From an uncultured Verrucomicrobiota bacterium (GTDB taxonomy: Bacteria > Verrucomicrobiota > Verrucomicrobiia > Limisphaerales > UBA1096): a DNA stretch of 22,574 bases. The stretch lies in assembly GCA_913050205.1 (NCBI GenBank), contig CAJXAU010000003.1, positions 1 to 22,574 on the forward strand, read 5' to 3'. Below, in pieces: positions 16,472-22,574 of this stretch (position 1 is its first letter; every line of letters begins with the position of its first letter). The translations under genes were made by a program, and so were the position numbers. The notes under the pieces were generated by a model. That model was not told where the DNA came from. It searched no databases and saw only the letters and a program-made list of their open reading frames with translations.

Positions 16472-16625
16472 TCGCTTGTGTCAATAAAACAGACTTGCGA
16501 TAGCGACATAACCGGGTAGGCCTCGTCAAACTTAAAAAATTTTTTTTTACTTCCTTAAACACTCATCCGGACTTGACAACCAGCGCTTTGACTTTGCCAA
16601 CGCCCTTCCCGTATCGTGAGCCGCG
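16472..16625. other. Divergent SNF2/hisD intergenic region with an A6T9 tract
   Basis: This 154-base gap is the longest non-coding stretch. It holds an A6T9 tract (16534-16548), likely bent and AT-rich, and a perfect TTGACA (16573-16578) 48 bases before the hisD ATG, but no convincing -10 element at 16-18 bases. It must contain both divergent promoters. It has no iterated palindrome. Confidence 0.5.
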
Positions 16626-17921
16626 ATGAATTTGATCCGACACACGGATGCTCAATTCGAGGCCAAGTTGGCAAAACTCGCCGAGGCATCCAGCCTGTTC
16701 GACCCCGTGATCGAGCAACGCACGCTCGATATCATTCGCGGCGTCGAGCAAGGCGGGGACAGGGCAGTATTGAAGTACACCAAGCAGTTCGATGGTGCCT
16801 CTCTAAGCACAGCGGGACTTCCTGTACCGACCCAGCGCTTGGCTGAAGCGTGGAAGAAAACTCAACCCGGAACCAAGCGAGCCATTCGCTTGGCCAAGGC
16901 AAATGTCGCCTCATTCGCGAAACAGTCGCTTCGCAAAAACTGGAAGGCCCGAAACGCACAGGGCGGATCCGTCGGCGAGAAGTTTGACCCTTTTCAACGC
17001 GTAGGCGTTTACATCCCCGGTGGTACCGCGCCTTTAGCCTCCACCACGTTAATGACTGTAACTCTCGCCAAGGCGGCCGGCTGCCCCGAGATCGTCGCCT
17101 GCACCCCGTGCGACAAAAACGGGGAGGTCAACCCAGACCTGTTGGCGGCGCTTGGCCAAGCGGGAGCCACCGAGGTCTACCGTGTGGGCGGCGCCCAAGC
17201 TATCGCCGCCATGGCCTGCGGCACGAAGACCATTCGACCGGTACAAAAAATCTTCGGGCCAGGCAATGCTTACGTCGTGGCGGCCAAGCGGCTGCTTTTT
17301 GGGCGCGTCTCCATCGACCTTTTGCCCGGACCAAGCGAGTTGCTTGTCCTCGCAGACTCCACCGCCAACCCGGCGTTTGCGGCAGCCGACCTGCTCGCCC
17401 AAGCCGAGCACGGTTCCGGCCACGAGCGAGTCTGGCTGGCCACTCCCTCAAAAAAATTGATCGCCGATGTACAGCGGGAGATTGAGCGGCAACTCCCCTC
17501 CCTCTCCAGATCCGCTCTCATCAAGAAGGCACTCAAAAACAACGGTTGGTTGATTCATGTGAAATCCATCGCAGACGGCATCGCACTGGCCAACCGGCTC
17601 GCCCCGGAACATTGCGAGTTAATGCTCAAGTCACCCCGGGAAGCGGTCAAACGGATCACCACGGCGGGCGCGCTCTTTATCGGCAAATGGACACCAACCG
17701 TACTCGGCGACTACATGGCTGGCCCAAGCCACACGTTGCCGACCGGCGGCGCCGGCGCATCATTCCCCGGCTTGACGGTGGACATGTTTCAACGCCGAAC
17801 CAGCGTCGTCGAATACTCAAAGCCCGCACTCTCCCGTTCCATTGAGACGGTAAGCACCTTCGCCGGACTGGAAGGCCTCGACGCCCATGGTCGCTCTGCC
17901 GAAATCCGGCTGGACAAATAA
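16626..17921 (+). CDS. hisD: Histidinol dehydrogenase
   Basis: Catalyses the last two oxidations of histidine biosynthesis, L-histidinol to L-histidine, as a zinc-dependent NAD enzyme in the cytosol. The 431-residue protein aligns by eye with E. coli HisD. Zinc ligands are Gln259 and His262 (AQAEHG), Asp362 (VLGDYMAG) and His421; the catalytic pair is Glu328-His329 (APEHCEL). Other signatures are PGGTAPLASTTLM and VYRVGGAQAIAA. ATG 16626 gives MNLIRHTDAQF; only a weak GTGAG lies upstream. First gene of the plus-strand run and 3 bases before hisC. It contains two exact palindromes, in LAK and LGQ phases, with no displacement of the numbered catalytic residues. Confidence 0.97.
   Translation: MNLIRHTDAQFEAKLAKLAEASSLFDPVIEQRTLDIIRGVEQGGDRAVLKYTKQFDGASLSTAGLPVPTQRLAEAWKKTQPGTKRAIRLAKANVASFAKQSLRKNWKARNAQGGSVGEKFDPFQRVGVYIPGGTAPLASTTLMTVTLAKAAGCPEIVACTPCDKNGEVNPDLLAALGQAGATEVYRVGGAQAIAAMACGTKTIRPVQKIFGPGNAYVVAAKRLLFGRVSIDLLPGPSELLVLADSTANPAFAAADLLAQAEHGSGHERVWLATPSKKLIADVQREIERQLPSLSRSALIKKALKNNGWLIHVKSIADGIALANRLAPEHCELMLKSPREAVKRITTAGALFIGKWTPTVLGDYMAGPSHTLPTGGAGASFPGLTVDMFQRRTSVVEYSKPALSRSIETVSTFAGLEGLDAHGRSAEIRLDK
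16889..16898. repeat. Iterated palindrome in hisD, copy 1
   Basis: Exact core; encodes LAK in AIRLAKAN. Confidence 0.85.
17149..17162. repeat. Iterated palindrome in hisD, copy 2
   Basis: CGCTTGGCCAAGCG, core 17151-17160; encodes ALGQAG just before the conserved VYRVGGAQA. Confidence 0.9.
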
Positions 17922-17924
17922 CCG

Positions 17925-19061
17925 ATGCCGGCCAAGCGCAAAAACATCTCCCCCGAGTCGCTTGTTCGTCCACTGGTACGGCGACTGCACGGCTACGTCC
18001 CGGGCGAACAACCCAAGGTGCGCGGCCTCATCAAACTCAACACAAACGAAAACCCGGCCCCACCTTCACCCAAAGTACTGAGGGCCATCCAAAAAGCGGC
18101 GGACGAAAGACTTCGGCTTTACCCAGACCCCACCGCTCAACCGTTACGGCAGGCGCTCGCAGAACTCCACGGCTGTAAGGCGGCGAATATCATTGTCGGG
18201 AATGGTTCCGACGAACTACTTGCGCTGGCCACGCGTTGTTTTGTTGAACCCAAACAAAACGGGGATAACTCACCCAAAAAAATCGCAAAACAGACCATCC
18301 AATATTTTACACCCAGCTATTCGCTGTATCCCATCCTTGCCGATATTCACGGGGCACGGATTAATGAGGTGAAACTCCCACGAGATTTTGCCCTACCAGA
18401 GAATGCAGACCTCAAAAAACTCAACTGGAATTTCGGGGCAGCACTTTCGTACGTCACGACACCGAATGCACCCAGCGGCCGAGCCTACCGCACGCGTGAC
18501 TTGGCCAATCTCTGTGAGGCGCAAAAGGGAGTCGTGATTCTTGACGAGGCGTACGTGGATTTCTCAGATGACAATGCGATGCGCTTGGCCAAGCGCTACC
18601 CACACGTGATCATCTCACGAACTTTCAGCAAGTCGTACTCGCTCTGCTTTCAACGGGTCGGATACTTTGTCGGGCACCCGGCGCTTATCGCCGCACTTGA
18701 TCGTATTCGCGACAGCTACAACACAAACGGGCTTGGCCAAGTAGCCGCACTCGCCACCCTGTCCGATCTCGGTTACTACCAAAATCAATTTAAGCGAATC
18801 GCCGAGTTGCGAGCCAGCACTACGCAGGAATTGGTCGCGCTTGGTTTTGATGTGCTGCCGTCCAAGACAAATTTTCTGTTCGCAAAACCAAACGGTATCA
18901 CCGCCTTTGAATGGTTCACCAGATTGCGAGATCAGAACATTCTCACGCGATGGTTCGACAAACCGGGGATTCGTGATCGACTGCGGATTACGATCGGCAC
19001 GGAGAAGGAGATGAACCGTTTTCTCTCTCTCACCCGAACCATCCTTAGCAAACACGGATGA
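17925..19061 (+). CDS. hisC: Histidinol-phosphate aminotransferase
   Basis: PLP-dependent class I/II aminotransferase converting imidazole-acetol phosphate and glutamate to histidinol phosphate. In 378 residues it shows LNTNENPAPPS (38-48), YPDPTAQPLR, VGNGSDELL, TTPNAPSG (178-185, Asn181), ILDEAYVDF (205-213, Asp207) and the PLP lysine Lys236 in SRTFSKSYSL. A Lys-rich stretch around residues 109-122 (KQNGDNSPKKIAK) looks like a lineage-specific loop. ATG 17925 lies 3 bases after hisD and the next gene begins 1 base after its stop, so it belongs to a tight operon. Other aminotransferases of this fold act on aromatic acids, but the hisD neighbour makes HisC secure. It carries two exact palindromes plus a one-mismatch copy (18500-18509). 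Confidence 0.95.
   Translation: MPAKRKNISPESLVRPLVRRLHGYVPGEQPKVRGLIKLNTNENPAPPSPKVLRAIQKAADERLRLYPDPTAQPLRQALAELHGCKAANIIVGNGSDELLALATRCFVEPKQNGDNSPKKIAKQTIQYFTPSYSLYPILADIHGARINEVKLPRDFALPENADLKKLNWNFGAALSYVTTPNAPSGRAYRTRDLANLCEAQKGVVILDEAYVDFSDDNAMRLAKRYPHVIISRTFSKSYSLCFQRVGYFVGHPALIAALDRIRDSYNTNGLGQVAALATLSDLGYYQNQFKRIAELRASTTQELVALGFDVLPSKTNFLFAKPNGITAFEWFTRLRDQNILTRWFDKPGIRDRLRITIGTEKEMNRFLSLTRTILSKHG
18581..18596. repeat. Full 16-base iterated palindrome GCGCTTGGCCAAGCGC in hisC
   Basis: Longest perfect form with the majority flanks; core 18584-18593; encodes RLAKR before YPHVIISRTFSK. Confidence 0.92.
18732..18741. repeat. Iterated palindrome in hisC, second copy
   Basis: Exact core; encodes LGQ in NGLGQVAAL. 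Confidence 0.85.
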
Positions 19062-19062
19062 G

Positions 19063-19731
19063 ATGAACGCGCTCTACGACAAACTGCAGGCATCGCCGCT
19101 ACTCGCGCGCGTACTGCCGTTTGTAGTCTTCCTCGTGCTGACTTCGGCGCAGGGCAGCTTCGGGCAGGATTCCCAGTTTTGGATTTATCTGCTGAAGACG
19201 CTCGTCGGCGTGTGGATGATCTGGACCATCTGGCCGATGGTTGGCGAAATGCGCTGGGGCATTAGCATCGAGGCGGTGGGCGGCGGACTGCTGGTTTTCC
19301 TGCTTTGGATCGGGCTGGACTTCCCCTACCCCAAGCTGATGGATCCTGATGACTCTTGGAACCTGCAGAAGCATTTCGGCGACGACTTAATGATGTTCTG
19401 GCTGTTCGCAGGCACACGAATTGTCGGATCAACGCTGGTCGTGCCGCTGCTGGAAGAGGTCTTTTACCGGTCATTTCTTTACCGCTACATCCTGTCACCA
19501 AATTGGTTGTTCACCCCGCATAACCTATTCGACATCCGCCCCTTTCTTGGGACATCACTCATCTTCGGTCTCGCACACCAACATTGGCTGGCGGGCATCC
19601 TTTGCGGAATGATCTATCAGGTTGTGGTGTTGCGAACCAACCGCTTGGGCGATGCGATCACCGCCCACGCCATCACCAATCTTTTGCTTGGCCTCTGGGT
19701 GGTGACCCAAAAACAGTGGCATTTCTGGTAA
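19063..19731 (+). CDS. CPBP-family (CAAX/Abi) intramembrane protease homologue
   Basis: A 222-residue polytopic inner-membrane protein with about six hydrophobic segments. It has the three CPBP metalloprotease motifs: EEVFYR (131-136), FGLAHQHW (168-175, His172) and AHAITN (201-206, His202). Homologues include eukaryotic CAAX prenyl endopeptidase Rce1 and bacterial immunity or sorting-associated proteases. The sequence resembles the CAAX prenyl protease-related family seen in exosortase/PEP-CTERM genomes, but I cannot confirm that here. Glu and His residues needed for catalysis are present, so it is probably active. It starts 1 base after hisC and ends 3 bases before the methyltransferase gene, so it is co-transcribed with histidine genes. 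Substrate unknown. Confidence 0.85.
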   Translation: MNALYDKLQASPLLARVLPFVVFLVLTSAQGSFGQDSQFWIYLLKTLVGVWMIWTIWPMVGEMRWGISIEAVGGGLLVFLLWIGLDFPYPKLMDPDDSWNLQKHFGDDLMMFWLFAGTRIVGSTLVVPLLEEVFYRSFLYRYILSPNWLFTPHNLFDIRPFLGTSLIFGLAHQHWLAGILCGMIYQVVVLRTNRLGDAITAHAITNLLLGLWVVTQKQWHFW

Positions 19732-19734
19732 ACC

Positions 19735-20727
19735 GTGAGTACTCCCCCCTCATCCGCCCGGGGCGCCTTGCGTAAGCTCCGATCCGGGCGCAACCAAAAA
19801 ACAAACGTCTGTCGGCTCATCCACGGCGCAGCCGATGGCTGGGCGGGATTGTACATCGACCGTCTTGCTGACTATTTACTCGTCCAGTCAGAGCGCCCAC
19901 TCACCGACGCCCAACAGCAGACCGTTCAAAGCCTTCGCAGCAATCTAAAGTCGAAGGGGGTCTACCATAAGCACCTTAATCGCCAAATCCAAAACACCAG
20001 CAAGTCCAACGCCTCGGCCCGCTTGATCATGGGGCTCGAAGCACCGGAGTTTTTCGAGGCCACCGAACACCACCTTCGATACCGACTCAGCTTCAATGAA
20101 GGTTACTCAACCGGCCTGTTCCTTGATATGAGGGAGAACCGTCATCGACTTTTATCGAATCTCATCGAACCGGGTTTTCCCGTTTTTGATCGCGGAGTCG
20201 GTGCGCCGAAAATCCTAAATACATTTGCCTACACCTGCTCCCTCTCCGTCTGTGCCGCCCGAGCCGGGGCCATCACTACCAGTCTTGATCTGTCCCAAAA
20301 ATATCTTGAGTGGGGGCGGGAAAATTTTCACCTGAATCAGTTAAACCCGGATGACCACGATTTCATCTATGGCGACACTTTTGATTGGATCAAGCGCTTG
20401 GCCAAGCGGGGCGAGCAGTACGATCTCGTGATCCTCGACCCTCCAACATTTTCGCGATCGAAGATCTCCGGCCTGTTTCGGGCCAAGAGCGATTACGGGC
20501 GCTTGGCCAAGTCGGCCAGTGCGTTGGTACGCAAAAATGGAATGCTCCTTGCCTGCTGCAATGCCGCCACCCTGTCCCCGGCTGAATTCAAAGCAGACGT
20601 GCGCCGGGGGATTCGCGACGGAGGGAGAAAGATTGTTCAACATTTTCAGGCAATGCAGCCGAAGGACTTCCCGGTGGACCAGCAAGAACCGGCCTACCTG
20701 AAAGCTTTCTGGCTCAGGTTGAATTAA
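19735..20727 (+). CDS. RlmI/RlmK-like class I SAM-dependent rRNA methyltransferase
   Basis: Probable 23S rRNA cytosine-C5 or guanine methyltransferase of 330 residues. It has a short N-terminal domain with RLIHGAADGWAGLYIDRL (27-44), FLDMRENR (129-136), the SAM-binding motif I NTFAYTCSLSVCAARAGA (162-179), the acidic strand SLDLSQKYLEWGRENF (183-198) and the catalytic-site motif LDPPTFS (234-240). RlmI proteins normally begin with a PUA RNA-binding domain of about 75 residues; here only about 25 residues precede the RLIHG block, so that domain is missing. Start is GTG 19735, three bases after the protease stop. Two exact palindromes, both read as RLAK, fall on either side of the DPPTF motif. 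Target nucleotide is not determined. Confidence 0.85.
   Translation: MSTPPSSARGALRKLRSGRNQKTNVCRLIHGAADGWAGLYIDRLADYLLVQSERPLTDAQQQTVQSLRSNLKSKGVYHKHLNRQIQNTSKSNASARLIMGLEAPEFFEATEHHLRYRLSFNEGYSTGLFLDMRENRHRLLSNLIEPGFPVFDRGVGAPKILNTFAYTCSLSVCAARAGAITTSLDLSQKYLEWGRENFHLNQLNPDDHDFIYGDTFDWIKRLAKRGEQYDLVILDPPTFSRSKISGLFRAKSDYGRLAKSASALVRKNGMLLACCNAATLSPAEFKADVRRGIRDGGRKIVQHFQAMQPKDFPVDQQEPAYLKAFWLRLN
20395..20408. repeat. Iterated palindrome in the methyltransferase gene, copy 1
   Basis: CGCTTGGCCAAGCG, core 20397-20406; 16 of 17 bases of the reverse-complemented compound form are present (20391-20406). Encodes KRLAKR. Confidence 0.9.
20502..20511. repeat. Iterated palindrome in the methyltransferase gene, copy 2
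   Basis: Exact core; encodes LAK in YGRLAKSA. Confidence 0.85.
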
Positions 20728-20751
20728 CCCCGGCATCCATTTCAAACTCCC

Positions 20752-20768
20752 CTTGGCCAAGCGCTTGG
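20752..20768. repeat. Compound iterated palindrome between the methyltransferase gene and purN
   Basis: The 17-base compound CTTGGCCAAGCGCTTGG, core 20752-20761, 24 bases after the methyltransferase stop and 38 bases before purN. Identity with the copy at 13184 continues to 20773. A weak five-pair stem (20778-20782 with 20795-20799) follows; neither has a U-tract, so a terminator is doubtful. Confidence 0.9.
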
Positions 20769-20806
20769 TTTAGGTTGCGTCCGCGCTTGTTTGTGGACGG
20801 GTTTCA

Positions 20807-21412
20807 ATGAGTGACAAGACCAAGATAGCCGTTTTGGGTTCTGGAAAGGGATCCAACTTCGTCTCGCTGGCCAAGGCCTGTGAGGACGGCGCGTTGTCTG
20901 CGGAGATCGTACTGGTGGCTAGCGATGTCGAGGACGCAGGGATACTGGACCGCGCCCGGGAATTTGGCCTCCCATCAAAATACATTGATCCGGGCAAATA
21001 TCGCACCAAACTGGATGAATCCGCCGAGACTGCCTATGTGGCCGCACTGCGGGATTCCGGCGCAGACTGGGTTGCGCTTGCCGGTTTCATGCGCATTCTC
21101 AAGGGCGATTTTCTGCGTGCATTCGAGCAAAAGGTCATTAATATCCACCCCTCTTTGCTGCCGGCATTTCCGGGACTGGAGGCTTGGAAGCAGGCACACG
21201 AATACGGGGTAAGGGTTACTGGTTGCACGGTTCACTTGGTGGATCATGGCATCGATACCGGCCCCATCCTCGCGCAAGGCGTGGTGCCTGTGCTTGAAGA
21301 TGACACCCCGGAAACGCTCCACCGGCGCATTCAGGAAGAGGAACACAGACTTTATCCGCGAACACTTGCCCGTCTGTTCAACGGCGAGATTCGCATCGGC
21401 CTACCTGCATAG
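20807..21412 (+). CDS. purN: Phosphoribosylglycinamide formyltransferase 1
   Basis: Third step of purine synthesis: transfer of a formyl group from 10-formyltetrahydrofolate to GAR. The 201-residue protein has the GAR-phosphate loop GSGKGSNF (11-18). The catalytic triad is Asn112, His114 (INIHPSLLPAFPG) and Asp150 (VDHGIDTGPIL); E. coli PurN has the same triad six positions earlier. FMRIL at 94-98 is also typical. ATG 20807 has GGACGGG about seven bases upstream. The 79-base gap before it, with the compound palindrome, is the largest interruption in this plus-strand run, so purN may have its own promoter. AICAR formation links purine and histidine synthesis, which fits the neighbourhood. Confidence 0.97.
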   Translation: MSDKTKIAVLGSGKGSNFVSLAKACEDGALSAEIVLVASDVEDAGILDRAREFGLPSKYIDPGKYRTKLDESAETAYVAALRDSGADWVALAGFMRILKGDFLRAFEQKVINIHPSLLPAFPGLEAWKQAHEYGVRVTGCTVHLVDHGIDTGPILAQGVVPVLEDDTPETLHRRIQEEEHRLYPRTLARLFNGEIRIGLPA

Positions 21413-21419
21413 GAGCCAA

Positions 21420-21548
21420 TTGAAACTGAACATCAAACTGCCGCGCAGATCATGGCGATTCAACCCGGCCACCCGGGTTAAGGAATCCGCCAAGCGCTAT
21501 TCCCGTGCCCAGGCCAAACGGACGGTGCGGCGGCAAATCAATGAGTAA
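21420..21548 (+). CDS. Small basic ORF (42 codons) overlapping hisG
   Basis: I do not recognise a family. A TTG at 21420, with AGGAG at 21411-21415 just upstream, opens 42 codons. They begin MKLNIKLPRRSWRF, contain ESAKRYSRAQAKR, and end with a stop that overlaps the hisG ATG by eight bases (ATGAGTAA). Roughly a third of the residues are Lys or Arg, with no membrane segment, suggesting a nucleic-acid or ribosome-binding peptide if it is real. The Shine-Dalgarno and overlap geometry support translation coupled to hisG. The alternatives are a leader peptide, or no gene at all: the frame could be an accident of the short purN-hisG interval. The purN stop overlaps the AGGAG. Confidence 0.5.
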   Translation: MKLNIKLPRRSWRFNPATRVKESAKRYSRAQAKRTVRRQINE

Positions 21549-22422
21549 AAAGAAAATCATCCGATTTGGTCTGCCGAAGGGCAGCCTCGAGAAACCGACC
21601 ATCGAGAAGATGGCCAAGGCCGGATTCAACGTCCGTACCAGCGCCCGCTCGCTTGTGCCCTACATCGACGACACGGAGATTGAGGTTCGCCTCATCCGTG
21701 CACAGGAAATCAGCCGCTACGTGGAACTTGGCTATCTCGATTGCGGCATCACCGGGCTGGACTGGGTAATGGAGAACGGCTCCAAGGTGCATGAGGTAAC
21801 TGAGTTGATTTTCAGCCGCGCCACCCGTCGCCCCGCACGCTGGGTGTTGTGTGTACCAGATGAGTCGTCAATTAAGAACGTCAAGGGACTAAACGGTAAG
21901 CGGATCGCCACCGAAGTTGTCAACCTCACGAAGAAGTACCTCCGGAAAAACGGAGTCAAGGCGAACGTCGAGTTTTCATGGGGCGCCACCGAGGTGAAGG
22001 CCCGCGAATTGGTGGATGCCATCGTCGAGGTGACCGAGACCGGCTCCAGTCTCGCCGCCAACAATTTGCGCATCATCGACGAACTACTCGTCTCCACCCC
22101 CCGCCTGATCGCCAACCGTGATACATGGAAAAACGACTGGAAAAGGAACAAGATCGAGACCGTCGCCATGCTCCTCCGCGGGGCACTCGACGCCGAGACC
22201 AAGGTCGGGATGAAGTTCAACATCGAGGAAAAAAACCTCTCAAAGGTATTGAAAAAGCTCCCAGCCTTGCGTAATCCAACCGTTTCCGGCTTGAGCGGCA
22301 GCGGCTGGGTGGCGGTGGAGACCGTCATTGAAGAGGCTGTCGCCCGGGAAATCATTCCCGTGCTGAAGAGCGCCGGAGCCGAGGGCATTATCGAGTATCC
22401 CCTCAACAAGGTTGTACACTGA
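21541..22422 (+). CDS. hisG: ATP phosphoribosyltransferase, long form
   Basis: First and feedback-regulated step of histidine synthesis: ATP plus PRPP to phosphoribosyl-ATP. The 293-residue protein begins MSKKKIIRFGLPKGSLEKP. It carries DCGITGLDWV and the PRPP-binding loop EVTETGSSLAANNLR, with catalytic domains spanning about 1-210. A C-terminal ACT-like regulatory domain (about 215-293, with SGLSGSGWVAVE and a final IIEYPLNKVV) defines the long HisG form, which is hexameric, inhibited by histidine and independent of HisZ. I choose ATG 21541 rather than an in-frame GTG at 21505, because KKKIIRFGLPKGSL matches the usual N-terminus. It overlaps the small basic ORF by eight bases. Confidence 0.96.
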   Translation: MSKKKIIRFGLPKGSLEKPTIEKMAKAGFNVRTSARSLVPYIDDTEIEVRLIRAQEISRYVELGYLDCGITGLDWVMENGSKVHEVTELIFSRATRRPARWVLCVPDESSIKNVKGLNGKRIATEVVNLTKKYLRKNGVKANVEFSWGATEVKARELVDAIVEVTETGSSLAANNLRIIDELLVSTPRLIANRDTWKNDWKRNKIETVAMLLRGALDAETKVGMKFNIEEKNLSKVLKKLPALRNPTVSGLSGSGWVAVETVIEEAVAREIIPVLKSAGAEGIIEYPLNKVVH

Positions 22423-22461
22423 TTTTTTTAGACCACTCGAAAACAAAGTAACGAAGCATAT

Positions 22462-22563
22462 ATGGGCTCACTGAAGAAACGCCGGAAAGCAAAGATCAAC
22501 AAGCATAAGCGCAAAAAGAAATCACGCGCAAATCGTCATAAGAAGCGTACCTGGCAGAAATAA
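22462..22563 (+). CDS. COX24/AURKAIP1-type small ribosomal peptide (bS22/mS38-like)
   Basis: A 33-residue, extremely basic peptide: MGSLKKRRKAKINKHKRKKK, then SRANRHKKRTWQK. The MGS start, KKRR cluster, K(M/I)xKHK core and R-rich tail match bacterial peptides annotated as AURKAIP1/COX24 domain proteins, homologous to mitochondrial mS38. In mycobacteria the counterpart bS22 is also about 33 residues and binds the small subunit near the decoding region. ATG 22462 follows hisG by 39 bases; upstream sequence is purine-rich but has no strong Shine-Dalgarno. Probably a real, constitutive ribosomal component. Assignment is from memory of the family. Confidence 0.8.
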   Translation: MGSLKKRRKAKINKHKRKKKSRANRHKKRTWQK

Positions 22564-22574
22564 TCTGTCAGGCT

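Noticed and set aside
16573..16578. TTGACA upstream of hisD as a -35 element
   Set aside because: No TATAAT-like hexamer at proper spacing; kept only as a note in the intergenic entry.
5102..20768. CRISPR array or insertion-sequence ends as an explanation for the repeats
   Set aside because: Copies are dispersed with irregular spacing, lie inside essential genes without disrupting them, and no transposase or cas gene is present.

Overview
The window looks like chromosomal DNA of a Verrucomicrobiota-type bacterium (or a close PVC relative). This rests on the mix of genes: a secreted formylglycine sulfatase, a UxaE-type tagaturonate epimerase, a CAAX-protease-like membrane protein, a long-form HisG and a 33-residue COX24/bS22-type ribosomal peptide. 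It is a guess from gene content, not a phylogeny. Coding density is very high. There is no gene-free stretch longer than about 155 bases, and I see no tRNA, rRNA, insertion sequence, prophage or CRISPR array.

Layout. Positions 1-5024 (all minus strand) hold a partial Nudix hydrolase, UDP-glucose dehydrogenase, a membrane-anchored TPR-like protein and aconitase. Positions 5124-13171 are mostly sugar-acid and carbohydrate genes: UxaE-like epimerase (-), a divergent secreted sulfatase (+), a xylonate-dehydratase-like IlvD/Edd protein (-), a divergent SDR dehydrogenase (+) and a zinc sugar-alcohol/sugar-acid dehydrogenase (-). A histidine phosphatase and RNase PH (both -) lie in the middle. Positions 13202-16471 (-) carry a large SNF2-family helicase. 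Positions 16626-22563 (+) form a compact run: hisD, hisC, a CPBP/CAAX protease homologue, an RlmI-like methyltransferase, purN, a 42-codon basic small ORF overlapping hisG, hisG, and a 33-aa ribosomal peptide.

The outstanding feature is not a gene. The perfect palindrome CTTGGCCAAG, usually inside the longer CGCTTGGCCAAGCG, occurs 21 times in 22.6 kb; chance predicts about 0.02. Six copies lie in the roughly 0.8 kb of non-coding DNA. Fifteen lie inside genes, all read as Leu-Ala-Lys or Leu-Gly-Gln, never in the third frame. Coding copies appear to replace family sequence without indels, so the element resembles a highly iterated palindrome such as cyanobacterial HIP1 rather than an inserted mobile element. 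A longer 17-base compound form recurs four times, and two intergenic copies share 22 identical bases.
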